Below, piece by piece: positions 53,661-62,667 of a stretch of 63,177 nucleotides of DNA. Every line of letters begins with the position of its first letter. Within the stretch, counting starts at the first letter, position 1. The stretch comes from Pelethousia sp034933245 (GTDB taxonomy: Bacteria > Bacillota > Clostridia > Christensenellales > CAG-138): the NCBI GenBank assembly GCA_034933245.1, contig JAYFNX010000041.1:1-63177 (forward strand), given 5' to 3'. Below the pieces are notes generated by a model that made no database searches, had not been told where the DNA came from, and saw only the letters and a program-made list of their open reading frames with translations. Made by a program: the position numbers and the translations under genes.

Positions 53661-53769
53661 GTATGCCTCTTTTTTATGCGGGTGGCCGGATTCCTAATAT
53701 GACCAACGACGCAACCCCCATCAAAGAAAAACATGATTTCCCCCTGATGCGGCAGATGATCCTCCGGGC

Positions 53770-55536
53770 TTATATCTCATCTGCGTATTTCTCACGAATT
53801 TCCTGAAATTTTACCTGAATCGCAAGAAAAGCACTTACCACATCGGGATCAAAGTGCTTGCCGGAATCCGCTGTTATGCTCGCCACTGCGTCCTCATGCG
53901 TAAGAGGCTTTTTATAGGGACGCCTTGTTGTGATAGCGTCATATGCGTCTGCGACAGCCATCATTCTTGCGACTAAAGGGATATCTTTTCCAGACAGCCC
54001 TTTGGGATAGCCCGAACCGTCCCATTTCTCGTGATGGCTATGGACAATCTTGCTTGCACAAGTTAATAGATTATCCGTATCGCTTATGTGTTTTGCGGCA
54101 TACAACAGGGCGTGATAACCAATGACGGTGTGACTCTTCATAATGTCATATTCCATGTCCGATAATGCGCCGGGTTTTAGAAGAATATGATCCGGAATAC
54201 CAACCTTACCGATATCATGAAGAACCGAAGCTAGGATAATGGTTCTGATTCTTTCCGGGTTCAACGTTTCTTTATATGGATCCATTTTACTCATATATTC
54301 GGCAAGCTCTTTTATATAAAGCTGGGTGCGCTGAAGGTGAATCCCGGTCTCATTATCCCTGGATTCTGCGATAGAAGCCAGCACCATAATTGTGGCTTTT
54401 TTTGTGCGTGTTATTTCATTTACTCTTCGCGTAATTTCTTTATCTCGCTCCTCTATATTGACAATCAATTTTGCTACCAATAAACGCATTGTGTCCGCTA
54501 TGATGCCAATTTCGTTTTTTGATTTGTATAATAGCTCCCGGGACCACGCCCCCTCGGCCACCGCCGAAGCAAACACAGAAAGGCTTTGAATCGGCTTAAT
54601 AATAAACCGGTGAAGATAAGCGCTCCCGATAAGTGAAAACAACAATATGAAAAACAATACAAAAATATGTATTTTTGCATTCATTTGACTGACTACGCCA
54701 TTAATTTCAGCCATGGGAATGCTGGTTGCAAGAATACCAATCACATTGCCATCCCAACCTCTAATGGGCGTATATGCGGCATAGTACTCCGAATCCAAAC
54801 GTATTTTTGTTATTAACGTGTTTCCCGTTTCCAAAACAGAGTTTAAATCGACGGAATTTGATTGCTCCCCTTGCGCCAAGTAATGACTGGATGTTGTAGT
54901 TGTGCTGACGCATTCATTTCCGAGAAAGACGGAGAAATCATTTGCGGTCATCTCTTTCATTTTATTTATGAAAGCTCCATCCGATAATGAAAAACCGGTC
55001 GTAACAGTACCGACAATGTTGCCGTTTATATCGAAAACGGGCACACAGGTCATCATGCCGAGCTTTATAATGTGCCCGGTTGCAAAGCCGTCTCCCTCGT
55101 TTCCCGCAAGCGCGTTTTTAGTAGGGTGATTGCCCAACAATGAATCGCCGGTAACTTCGCTGTGCGTTCGCGCAAGCACAGTTCCTTGGGCATCGGTAAT
55201 GGTAACAAAATCAACGCCTGTATCCAAGCCGCTTACAATCCGTCTTGCTTCCTTGCGCAAAGAAGTTGCGTCACCGTCTTCAATGTCAAAAACGATGGTG
55301 GGATTATTTGCCAACTCTCTCGCTACAAATTTGGCGTGGCTTTTATAATCGTCAAGTATATTGTCCATTACTTGAATCGCGCTGGAAAGTCTGATTTTGA
55401 TTACTTGGTCAATAACTTTCCTGTAAGTAATATTCTCATATAGAGTAATGGATAGGCCGACAATCATGATTATAAAAGCCAATCCCAACACAATCGGCAG
55501 CGAGATTGTTGTGCGGAAACGATTGCGTTTCATCAT
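53770..55536 (-). CDS. Cache-HAMP-HD-GYP membrane sensor
   Basis: A 588-residue membrane receptor for cyclic-di-GMP breakdown. Two membrane helices (about 12-32 and 285-307) enclose a single-Cache-like extracellular domain (GVDFVTITDAQGTVLARTH, GMMTCVPVFDINGNIVGTV are typical), followed by HAMP, a short coiled coil and an HD-GYP domain with VLHDIGKVGIP and HHEKWDGSGYP. Start ATGATG at 55536 after GAAGG. The gene is visibly more A+T-rich than its neighbours, suggesting separate acquisition. A TATAAT box lies about 65 bases upstream. Confidence 0.92.
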   Translation of the reverse strand: MMKRNRFRTTISLPIVLGLAFIIMIVGLSITLYENITYRKVIDQVIKIRLSSAIQVMDNILDDYKSHAKFVARELANNPTIVFDIEDGDATSLRKEARRIVSGLDTGVDFVTITDAQGTVLARTHSEVTGDSLLGNHPTKNALAGNEGDGFATGHIIKLGMMTCVPVFDINGNIVGTVTTGFSLSDGAFINKMKEMTANDFSVFLGNECVSTTTTSSHYLAQGEQSNSVDLNSVLETGNTLITKIRLDSEYYAAYTPIRGWDGNVIGILATSIPMAEINGVVSQMNAKIHIFVLFFILLFSLIGSAYLHRFIIKPIQSLSVFASAVAEGAWSRELLYKSKNEIGIIADTMRLLVAKLIVNIEERDKEITRRVNEITRTKKATIMVLASIAESRDNETGIHLQRTQLYIKELAEYMSKMDPYKETLNPERIRTIILASVLHDIGKVGIPDHILLKPGALSDMEYDIMKSHTVIGYHALLYAAKHISDTDNLLTCASKIVHSHHEKWDGSGYPKGLSGKDIPLVARMMAVADAYDAITTRRPYKKPLTHEDAVASITADSGKHFDPDVVSAFLAIQVKFQEIREKYADEI

Positions 55537-55822
55537 ATTAAACCTTCGAAATTAATCACATTTTGACAATTTTGAAAAGAATTAGGTTTATTCTATTATA
55601 ATCTTGCAAGACTTAAAAAATCAACGCAGGTGTAAGAATATAAAGATGAAATTGGTGAATGCAACCCCATGGTTTCTGTGGCGGCGTGTATATTTCCATC
55701 TAAATTTCAATGGACCCCTACATTTCGATTGCCATAACGCTTATTTTATACAGCTGCTGACAAAAGCGTGCTGTGCTATGATCCTGAACCACCTTTTGAA
55801 TCGAACAGGATCGGGTACTAAC

Positions 55823-55851
55823 TTGACAGGAGCGACAATAATAAGTATGAT
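55823..55851 (+). promoter_or_regulatory. Promoter of the AbrB-ABC operon
   Basis: TTGACA (55823-55828), 17 bases, TATGAT (55846-55851). The A+T-rich stretch from 55600 to here contains no credible gene. Confidence 0.75.
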
Positions 55852-55894
55852 AAGTATAACGAATTATACAAAACAAACTTAAAGAGGAGGACTT

Positions 55895-56149
55895 ATGAAG
55901 AAACAGCCTAAGGGCAAGCATTCGTGGACTGCCAAGGTGGGAGAGAAGGGGCAAATTGTTATTCCAAAGGAAGCCAGGGATATCTTTGGCATTGAGCCCG
56001 GGGATACCGTTCTGCTGCTGGGGGATGAAAAGCGGGGGCTGGCAATTGTGAAAGGGGATAAGTTCGCCGAACTTTTTTCTCTGGCATTAGGCTTGCAAGA
56101 AGCGGAGGAGGATGCGGATGCGGATCATGACGGCAATACAGACCTTTGA
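55895..56149 (+). CDS. AbrB/MazE-type DNA-binding protein
   Basis: An 84-residue swapped-hairpin AbrB domain protein: AKVGEKGQIVIPKEARDIFG and PGDTVLLLGDEKRGLAIV are the standard two halves. The C-terminal tail is acidic (EEDADADHDGN) and overlaps the ABC ATPase start. Such proteins beside an ABC exporter usually regulate it; AGAGGAGG precedes the ATG. Confidence 0.9.
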   Translation: MKKQPKGKHSWTAKVGEKGQIVIPKEARDIFGIEPGDTVLLLGDEKRGLAIVKGDKFAELFSLALGLQEAEEDADADHDGNTDL

Positions 56150-56861
56150 GCTGACAAAAAAATACAAAAGCCGCATGGCCGTTAAAGGGCTGAATCTGAC
56201 GGTCTCCCAGGGTGAGTTGTTTTCTTTGCTGGGCGTAAACGGGGCCGGGAAAACGACCACCATCAAAATGCTCTCCTGCGTTTTGGCGCCAACCTCCGGG
56301 GATGCGGTTTTGCTGGGCGAAAGCATTATTTCGAACCCTGAGGCCGTAAAAGCAAAGATCAACCTTTCTCCCCAAGAGACCGCGGTGGCTCGCAACCTGT
56401 CCGTTCAGGAAAACCTACAGATGATTGCCGGTATATACGGGCAGGATCGGGCGGAGGCGTGCAGCAGCGCTGCGGCTATGATGGCCTTGCTGGGCCTTAC
56501 AAAATCGGCGAAGGACAAAGCGAAGATCCTATCGGGCGGCATGCAGAGAAGGCTCAGCATCGCCATGGCGCTGATTTCCAAACCGCAAATTCTCTTTTTG
56601 GATGAGCCCACGCTGGGGCTGGATGTGCTGGCTAGGCGTGAGCTGTGGTCCGTTATCCGGGAAATCAAAAAGAGAACCACAATCATCCTGACAACCCATT
56701 ATATGGAAGAGGCGGAGACGCTTTCGGATAGGGTAGGCATCATGGCTTGTGGTGCGTTAAAGGCGGTGGGCACGGTCCCAGAGCTCCTGACCCAAACGAA
56801 CACAAATTCCCTGGAGGAAGCTTTTATTGCGCTGGCCGCGGAAACGGAGGGGAAGAAATGA
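56118..56861 (+). CDS. ABC-2 type exporter ATP-binding protein
   Basis: A 247-residue ATPase with Walker A GVNGAGKTTT, signature LSGGMQRR, Walker B ILFLDEPTLGLD and the His switch in LTTHYMEEAE. Start: of three in-frame Met codons (56112, 56118, 56127) the one at 56118 is six bases after GGAGGAGG. It overlaps the AbrB gene and ends in ATGA with the permease, a tight three-gene operon for export of an unknown compound. Confidence 0.9.
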   Translation: MRIMTAIQTFELTKKYKSRMAVKGLNLTVSQGELFSLLGVNGAGKTTTIKMLSCVLAPTSGDAVLLGESIISNPEAVKAKINLSPQETAVARNLSVQENLQMIAGIYGQDRAEACSSAAAMMALLGLTKSAKDKAKILSGGMQRRLSIAMALISKPQILFLDEPTLGLDVLARRELWSVIREIKKRTTIILTTHYMEEAETLSDRVGIMACGALKAVGTVPELLTQTNTNSLEEAFIALAAETEGKK

Positions 56862-57595
56862 GAACAAGAGCCTTTGCCATACGAAACGGGAAGGAACTAT
56901 TACGGGATCCCTTAAACTTGGCTTTTGCCCTGGGGTTTCCCCTCGTTGTGCTGCTGTTGCTCACGGCGCTGCAGGCAAATATTCCAACCGAAATTTTTCC
57001 CATCACAACCCTTGCGCCCGGTATTATAATTTTCGGGTTTTCCTTCTTCGCTCTTTTTTCAGGCATGCTCCTTGCAAAGGACAGAAGCACTTCTTTTTTA
57101 ATCAGATTGATGGCTTCGCCCCTCACTGCCACGGAATTTATGATCGGCTATATTCTACCTATTGTTCCCATGGCGGTTGGACAGAGCGTCATTTGTATGC
57201 TGGCAGCCCTGTTTCTGGGCCTTCGCTTGAACGGAAATGTTCTTCTTGCCTTGCTTTCGCTGCTTCCCGCTGCCCTCTTATTCATTGGCATCGGCTTGCT
57301 GGCAGGCACTTTGCTAAACGATAAGCAGGTAAGCGGAATCTGCGGCGCTTTGCTTACCAATTTGAGCGCATGGCTTTCCGGCACGTGGTTCGATTTAAAC
57401 CTTGTGGGCGGGGCCTTCAAAACCATCGCCTATCTGCTTCCTTTTGCACATGCGGTGGATGCGGGCAAGGCGGCGCTCATGGGGGATTATGCGTCCATCC
57501 TTCCGCATCTGCTCTGGGTGCTGGGCTATGCCATCGCCGTCGGCATCCTTGCCATCGCGATTTTTAAGAAAAAGATGAAAAATGCAACCATGTAA
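56858..57595 (+). CDS. ABC-2 type exporter permease
   Basis: A 245-residue protein with six membrane helices; the segment LFSGMLLAKDRSTSFLIRLM followed by SPLTATEFMIGY is the typical ABC-2 signature. Coupled by ATGA to the ATPase. Substrate unknown. Confidence 0.9.
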   Translation: MRTRAFAIRNGKELLRDPLNLAFALGFPLVVLLLLTALQANIPTEIFPITTLAPGIIIFGFSFFALFSGMLLAKDRSTSFLIRLMASPLTATEFMIGYILPIVPMAVGQSVICMLAALFLGLRLNGNVLLALLSLLPAALLFIGIGLLAGTLLNDKQVSGICGALLTNLSAWLSGTWFDLNLVGGAFKTIAYLLPFAHAVDAGKAALMGDYASILPHLLWVLGYAIAVGILAIAIFKKKMKNATM

Positions 57596-57687
57596 ACGGG
57601 CCACGTCATCCCCCCAAGTCCTTGCTATGTTGAAGCGCCGGGGGCGGTAGATAAGCGCGTATCCTATAAATCGGTTCCTAAACTGAA

Positions 57688-57716
57688 AAGGCGCGCCGCT
57701 TTGCGGCACGCCTTAT
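57688..57716. terminator. Bidirectional hairpin between ABC permease and pyrG
   Basis: AAGGCGCGCCGC, loop TTT, GCGGCACGCCTT between converging genes. Confidence 0.7.
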
Positions 57717-57726
57717 ATAAACACGC

Positions 57727-59358
57727 TTAGTTTGCAGAGCCGCCCCTGCCTTCCTTTCTTTCGACCGCAGCTTTGATAAACGAGGTGAAAAGGGGGTGCG
57801 GCCTATTGGGCCGCGATTTAAACTCCGGGTGGAACTGCACGCCAATATACCAGGGGTGGGACGGAATTTCGATGATCTCAACCAGATTCCCGTTGGGCGA
57901 TAATCCTACCGTTTCCATGCCCGCGCAAACAAGTTGCTTACGGTATTGGTTGTTGATCTCATACCGGTGCCTGTGGCGTTCAAAAACCACGTTTTCCCCA
58001 TAGATTTCCCGCACTTTGCTGCCTTCGGCCAGAAGGCAGGGACAGGAACCCAAACGCAGGGTGCCGCCAAAGTTTTCCAGGTCTTTTTTATCCGGCATAA
58101 TGTGCACCACAGGATAGGCGGTATCGGGATCGAATTCGGCGCTGTTGGCCCCGGGCAGGCCGGCTACATTGCGGGAAAACTCAATAACCGCCGTTTGCAT
58201 GCCCAGGCAAATACCAAAGTAGGGGATATTATTTTCCCGGGCAAATTTTGCGGCGGCTATTTTTCCGCTAATGCCGCGGTCCCCAAATCCGCCGGGCACA
58301 AGAATTCCATCCAGCTCGCCTAAAATCCGGGGCGCCGTCTCATCGGTGACGCTTCCGGCGTCTATCCAGTTTATATCTACGTTAATCTGGTTTGCAATCC
58401 CGCCGTGGCGGAGGGATTCCGCAACGCTCAGGTATGCATCGTGCAGTTCAATATATTTTCCAACCAGGCCTATCTGCACGGTTCCCTTATCTTTTAAGGA
58501 CTTTACGTTGATGACCAAATTTTCCCATTCTTCCAAATCCGGCTCCCTTGGCGGAACCTGCAGCCTCTTGAGCGTGGCACGCAAAATTCCCGCTTTCTCA
58601 AGCATGAGGGGAACTTCGTAGAGCGTTTCAGCATCCAGATTCTGAATGATGCAATCCAAGGGTACGTTGCAGAACAGGGCCAATTTCTCACAACTTTCTT
58701 TGGAGAGCGGGTGCTCGCCGCGACAAACGATCATATCCGGCTGGATGCCGATGGAAAGCAATTCTTTCACGCTATGCTGGGTGGGCTTCGTTTTTTGTTC
58801 GCCGGATGCGCTGATGTAAGGGACGAGGGTAACGTGGATGTACATGCAGTTCTCTCGCCCAATCTCAAGGGATGCCTGCCGGATAGCTTCCAGGAACGGA
58901 AGGCTTTCAATATCGCCCACCGTACCGCCTACCTCGGTAATTACGAAATCCGGGGCCAAAGTTTTGCTGACTCTGAAAATACGGTCTTTAATTTCATTCG
59001 TGATGTGCGGTACCACTTGAACGGTAGCGCCGAGATAATCGCCCCGTCTCTCCTTGCTGATAACGGACCAATATACTTTGCCGGTGGTGACGTTGCTATT
59101 TATGGTAAGATTTTCGTCAATAAAGCGCTCATAGTGGCCGAGGTCAAGGTCGGTTTCGGATCCGTCGTCCGTCACAAAAACCTCACCATGTTGGTAGGGG
59201 CTCATTGTCCCCGGATCAATGTTGATGTACGGATCAAATTTTTGGATTGTTACCTTAAAGCCGCATTGCTTGAGCAATCTGCCAAGGGAAGCCGCGGTGA
59301 TCCCCTTCCCAAGGCCGGATACAACGCCTCCTGTTACAAAAATATACTTCGTTTCCAT
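57727..59358 (-). CDS. pyrG: CTP synthase
   Basis: A 543-residue enzyme making CTP from UTP, ATP and glutamine. Synthetase domain (1-265) begins with KYIFVTGGVVSGLGKGI and includes DPYINIDPGTMSP and GGTVGDIES; the glutaminase domain has PGGFGDRG, the nucleophile GICLGMQ and the triad QFHPEF. Start at 59358 with GGAGG eight bases upstream. The promoter TTTACT-17-TATAAT (minus, -10 at 59393-59388) would start the RNA near a GGG, the arrangement needed for the CTP-sensed reiterative initiation known for Bacillus pyrG, but that is inference only. Confidence 0.97.
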   Translation of the reverse strand: METKYIFVTGGVVSGLGKGITAASLGRLLKQCGFKVTIQKFDPYINIDPGTMSPYQHGEVFVTDDGSETDLDLGHYERFIDENLTINSNVTTGKVYWSVISKERRGDYLGATVQVVPHITNEIKDRIFRVSKTLAPDFVITEVGGTVGDIESLPFLEAIRQASLEIGRENCMYIHVTLVPYISASGEQKTKPTQHSVKELLSIGIQPDMIVCRGEHPLSKESCEKLALFCNVPLDCIIQNLDAETLYEVPLMLEKAGILRATLKRLQVPPREPDLEEWENLVINVKSLKDKGTVQIGLVGKYIELHDAYLSVAESLRHGGIANQINVDINWIDAGSVTDETAPRILGELDGILVPGGFGDRGISGKIAAAKFARENNIPYFGICLGMQTAVIEFSRNVAGLPGANSAEFDPDTAYPVVHIMPDKKDLENFGGTLRLGSCPCLLAEGSKVREIYGENVVFERHRHRYEINNQYRKQLVCAGMETVGLSPNGNLVEIIEIPSHPWYIGVQFHPEFKSRPNRPHPLFTSFIKAAVERKEGRGGSAN

Positions 59359-59530
59359 ACCTCGCGCCTCCGTAAAAATATTTCCCAATTATAATATCAA
59401 TTCCCACTTAAGTAAATAGGAAACCAGAATTTTCAGAAATAGTGCGTTGTTAAAATGGGTATCTTTGCCCGGAAGCATTTTTCCCGAGCGCAATGTGCAG
59501 CCCGTAGACAAAAAGGACCATGATGAATCA

Positions 59531-59568
59531 TAAAAAATCCACCTCGAAAGGCACTTCGAGATGGATTC
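59531..59568 (-). terminator. Terminator of the small HD-domain gene
   Basis: AATCCATCTCGAA and TTCGAGGTGGATT pair with one mismatch and TTTTTT follows on the minus strand. Between pyrG and this point no gene is seen. Confidence 0.8.
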
Positions 59569-59657
59569 TTGCACGGTACGCTATGGGGGATACCCGTATG
59601 GACAGATACCAACAACGACTTACTACAGGAGCATATGCTTTTTTATTGAAAAAACAA

Positions 59658-60158
59658 TTATACGGCGCCATAGGCAGGCTGTAGTTTCTCTCCCATGCGC
59701 ATGAGCCGGTATAGGCGGAGCACTTCCGCAACCGCGCAAAGCTTATCCGCAAAGCTTACAAGGTAAGATTCGGCGTAGCGAGGGAAGGAGAGGGTCAGAG
59801 GCCACATGTGCTTGACAATAATATCTTTTTCTTTTGCCGTTAAGGGAAATGCATCTTCCGCATTGCTCAGCGCCGTCTTGGGATGGGTTAACAAAAGACG
59901 GGCGCGGCAGGCAAAGGCTTCATCCCGGGTGGAGGTGTGCATATCATGCAGAAGCCCCCCTCGCGCCGCGGCCCGTTGATCCAGACCAAAAAAGCGGCAA
60001 AGCAAGAAACCAATATAAGAAACATAAAGGCAATGTTCCAAGCGGCTAACTTCTTCAATATGCTGCGAAATCAGCGCCATGGCTTGGACTTGCGGGTCCT
60101 GAATCAGATCGTTGATGCAGGCATAAAATTCCTGCCTGCTTACCTCACTTTTTTGCAT
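59658..60158 (-). CDS. HD-domain metal-dependent phosphohydrolase
   Basis: A 166-residue HD-superfamily protein: LEHCLYVSYIGFLL, LLHDM (the HD pair), a THPKTAL His, KEKDIIVKHMWPL and LVSFADK are the successive HD signature elements. Substrate unknown; family members are nucleotidases or phosphatases. AGGAG lies eleven bases before the ATG. Confidence 0.85.
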   Translation of the reverse strand: MQKSEVSRQEFYACINDLIQDPQVQAMALISQHIEEVSRLEHCLYVSYIGFLLCRFFGLDQRAAARGGLLHDMHTSTRDEAFACRARLLLTHPKTALSNAEDAFPLTAKEKDIIVKHMWPLTLSFPRYAESYLVSFADKLCAVAEVLRLYRLMRMGEKLQPAYGAV

Positions 60159-60478
60159 TCAGTAATCTACTCCTATGAGGAATCAGCGGCACGTGGCCAC
60201 GCTTATCAATATATCACAAATTCCTACAAAAAGCACACGATTTTTCGGCATAACCGGTGGATTCATAGTTTGTTTACCATATTGGAAAAGACTGGAGCAT
60301 GGTTTATTGAAAAAACGGGAGGCTCATAAATGGCAGCCATTTCAAACGCACATCGGATAAGGGGCCTTTTTTCATGTAACTGCACCTATAATAAAAAAGA
60401 GGGTATGGATGCGCGCTTAATGCATGTCACAAGAACGCTTGCTGCACCGCCGAGAATTACCAAGGGAAAACGGACACC

Positions 60479-60508
60479 TTGTATGAAATCTAGTCACCAT
60501 GTTACAAT
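60479..60508 (+). promoter_or_regulatory. Promoter of eno
   Basis: TTGTAT (60479-60484), 18 bases, TACAAT (60503-60508) with TGT before the -10, giving a leader of about 185 bases. Confidence 0.55.
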
Positions 60509-60549
60509 ACCAATATAAGGATGATTTCCTGTGAAGAAATTCAAAACCG

Positions 60550-60723
60550 ATGAAGAAGCTGATGGCCGTTGCGACGCATGTGTGGACCATTGGTTTTTTC
60601 ATTTCCATGGTGCCGATTATGATGCTTGGCTCGGCTAAGGACCAAGGGGATACAAGGATACCGGCAGGGCCGGAATGCTTTATACAAAGGAGGAAATTCA
60701 AATGGCAAAGATTTGTGCAGTAA
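60550..60723 (+). CDS. Possible 57-residue membrane peptide in the eno leader
   Basis: An ATG at 60550 opens MKKLMAVATHVWTIGFFIS, a basic start followed by a membrane-helix-like run, and continues to 60723, overlapping the first 22 bases of eno in another frame. There is no good ribosome site, and the last 15 codons run through the eno ribosome site, so it may be chance. If translated, it would be a leader peptide affecting eno. Confidence 0.2.
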   Translation: MKKLMAVATHVWTIGFFISMVPIMMLGSAKDQGDTRIPAGPECFIQRRKFKWQRFVQ

Positions 60724-61976
60724 ACGCAAGAGAAATCCTGGATTCCCGAGGGAATCCTACGATTGAGGTGGATGTGCAGCTTGAAACCGGAATCCTGGGC
60801 CGGGCATCTGTACCCTCCGGCGCCTCTACAGGCACCAGGGAGGCCATTGAGCTACGGGACAACGATACAAGCCGTTTCCAAGGCAAAGGGGTTAAGCGTG
60901 CAGTTGAAAACATTACCCAAATCATTGCGCCGGCTATCATCGGGATGGACGCCTTGGAGCAACGCAGTCTTGACCATCGTCTCATCTCCTTGGATGGCAC
61001 CAAGAATAAAGCAAGGCTGGGCGCGAACGCGATTTTGGGCGTTTCACTGGCAACGGCTAAAGCGGCTTCACAATTTTTGCATATCCCGCTGTTTCGCTAT
61101 ATGGGCGGGGCGAATGCACATGTTCTTCCGGTTCCCATGATGAATATACTCAATGGCGGCAAGCATGCGGATAATACCGTGGATGTGCAAGAATTCATGA
61201 TTATGCCCGTCGGCGCCAACACCTTTGCGGCCGCCCTACGGATGTGTGCCGAGGTGTACCAAACGCTGAAATCCGTCATAAAAGGCAGGGGGATGAACAC
61301 GGCCGTAGGCGACGAAGGCGGCTTTGCGCCTGACCTTGCAACCAATGAAGATGCGCTCAAGCTTATCGTAGAGGCTATTGAAAGGGCCGGGTATCGCCCG
61401 GGGGAGGATATTTGTATAGCCATAGATGTTGCCGCGTCCGAATTATATGGCGACGGCAAATATGTATTTCAAGGGGAAAAGGAAAGCCGCAACAGTGCGG
61501 AGATGATCGCGCTTTATGCGGCGTGGGTTGAGAAGTATCCGATCGTTTCGCTGGAGGACGGGTTGGCCGAGAACGATTGGAAAGGCTGGGCTTCCTTAAC
61601 CGCAAAGCTAGGGCAAAAGGTACAACTGGTGGGAGACGATATTTTTGTGACCAACCCGGAGATTTTACGGGAAGGCATTGATGGGAACATCGCAAACTCT
61701 ATCCTGATCAAACTCAATCAGATCGGCACCCTTTCAGAAACCATGGATACCATTGAGATGGCCCACAAAGCGGGCTATACCACTGTTATTTCCCATCGCT
61801 CGGGCGAGACGGAGGATACGACTATGGCGGATTTAGCCGTGGCCGTAAATTCGGGACAGATTAAAAGCGGCGCTCCCTGCAGAACGGAGAGAATTATGAA
61901 GTATAACCAACTACTGCGCATTGAAGAGATGCTGGGAGGAGCCGCTGCGTTTAGCGGCAAACATATCGGGCGATAA
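60702..61976 (+). CDS. eno: Enolase
   Basis: Phosphopyruvate hydratase, 424 residues, the 2-phosphoglycerate to phosphoenolpyruvate step of glycolysis. Motifs: AREILDSRGNPTIEVDV, the acid GDEGGFAPDL, metal ligands in DVAASE and LEDGL, and the catalytic Lys in SILIKLNQIGTLSET. Start at 60702 after AGGAGG; upstream in-frame codons to 60675 are inside that site. Confidence 0.98.
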   Translation: MAKICAVNAREILDSRGNPTIEVDVQLETGILGRASVPSGASTGTREAIELRDNDTSRFQGKGVKRAVENITQIIAPAIIGMDALEQRSLDHRLISLDGTKNKARLGANAILGVSLATAKAASQFLHIPLFRYMGGANAHVLPVPMMNILNGGKHADNTVDVQEFMIMPVGANTFAAALRMCAEVYQTLKSVIKGRGMNTAVGDEGGFAPDLATNEDALKLIVEAIERAGYRPGEDICIAIDVAASELYGDGKYVFQGEKESRNSAEMIALYAAWVEKYPIVSLEDGLAENDWKGWASLTAKLGQKVQLVGDDIFVTNPEILREGIDGNIANSILIKLNQIGTLSETMDTIEMAHKAGYTTVISHRSGETEDTTMADLAVAVNSGQIKSGAPCRTERIMKYNQLLRIEEMLGGAAAFSGKHIGR

Positions 61977-61992
61977 AATAACGCGCAAAAAA

Positions 61993-62030
61993 CACCGGCG
62001 GCCGCAAAAAAACGGTCGCCGGTGCTTTTT
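61993..62030 (+). terminator. Terminator of eno
   Basis: CACCGGCGGCCG, loop CAAAAAAA, CGGTCGCCGGTG, then CTTTTT. Confidence 0.9.
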
Positions 62031-62054
62031 GCAGAAAAGATGAGGGAATGCATT

Positions 62055-62097
62055 TTTTCAGCTTGCGGTTGATGAGTATAATGACGTATACTCTTCA
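62055..62097 (+). promoter_or_regulatory. Promoter and palindromic operator of the Trk operon
   Basis: TTTTCA (62055-62060), 16 bases, TATAAT (62077-62082). Centred just after the -10, TGATGAGTATA (62070-62080) and TATACTCTTCA (62087-62097) form an inverted repeat with 10 of 11 matches around ATGACG, a strong candidate repressor site. Confidence 0.65.
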
Positions 62098-62098
62098 T

Positions 62099-62167
62099 TT
62101 GTAAGCGGATTTAACCCGGAAAAGAAAAAAGATTTTTCTTAACATAAAAATTATACGCCGCTTACAA
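62099..62167 (+). promoter_or_regulatory. Structured leader of the Trk operon
   Basis: TTGTAAGCGG (62099-62108) is the exact complement of CCGCTTACAA (62158-62167), enclosing an inner hairpin AAGAAAAA/TTTTTCTT. It could be a regulatory RNA; no known riboswitch consensus was matched. Confidence 0.45.
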
Positions 62168-62229
62168 TTAATATATCTTCTTTATATTCTTTCTGCTACG
62201 CTAAACGGCGGAAAGGCAGGTGACATGGC

Positions 62230-62667
62230 ATGACAATGTTGTTGATTGCAACCGTGGGGGTTGTTTTGCTCGGCTATGCCATTATGCACCGGATTGATAC
62301 CTTTATTAGAAACGGAAGTGAAGTTCACAGCCCGCAGGGGCATGCGAATCGAGGAATATTAGTTTATGGTGCGCCGACTGTTGCCTCAAAAATTCAAAAA
62401 GCAGGCGGAGCATGCAGCGTACTTGCGGAGTTGTCCTTTCCACAGGATGGGTTTTATTCAGCATTCTTTGCGCTTTCAGAGGATGATGACAAAAACTTAA
62501 TACTGTGCCATGCGGCAAAGCAAGCAGATCCGGGAATCTATATCATCGTGCGGTGTAATACCCCTGCCATGCGTGAGCTCTTTGAAATGGCGGGAGCCAG
62601 CCGATTGATTGATGCGGATGAATCCTTGGATCCCGTTTTTGCAGAATTGTGGGGTGTAGGCATATGA
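62230..62667 (+). CDS. Membrane-anchored TrkA-like protein
   Basis: A 145-residue protein with an N-terminal membrane helix (MTMLLIATVGVVLLGYAIM) and a Rossmann-like domain: GILVYGAP, an FFALSEDDDKNLILCHAAK stretch and IIVRCNTPAMRELFEMAGA resemble TrkA-N domains (GAxxVI-type D-D-x-N-L). The dinucleotide loop is degenerate (GAP instead of GxGxxG). It overlaps trkH by ATGA, so it is presumably the regulatory partner of that K+ transporter, anchored in the membrane instead of free. Confidence 0.75.
   Translation: MTMLLIATVGVVLLGYAIMHRIDTFIRNGSEVHSPQGHANRGILVYGAPTVASKIQKAGGACSVLAELSFPQDGFYSAFFALSEDDDKNLILCHAAKQADPGIYIIVRCNTPAMRELFEMAGASRLIDADESLDPVFAELWGVGI

Noticed and set aside
55604..55882. 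92-codon plus-strand frame before the AbrB gene
   Set aside because: It contains the AbrB promoter, has no ribosome site and looks non-coding.
53630..55890. Attachment-site duplication of the tRNA-Leu 3' end
   Set aside because: No second copy of the T-arm/acceptor sequence was found in the A+T-rich block.
60330..60518. 62-codon frame preceded by GGGAGG
   Set aside because: Despite the good ribosome-like site, the product is basic and featureless and it runs through the eno promoter.
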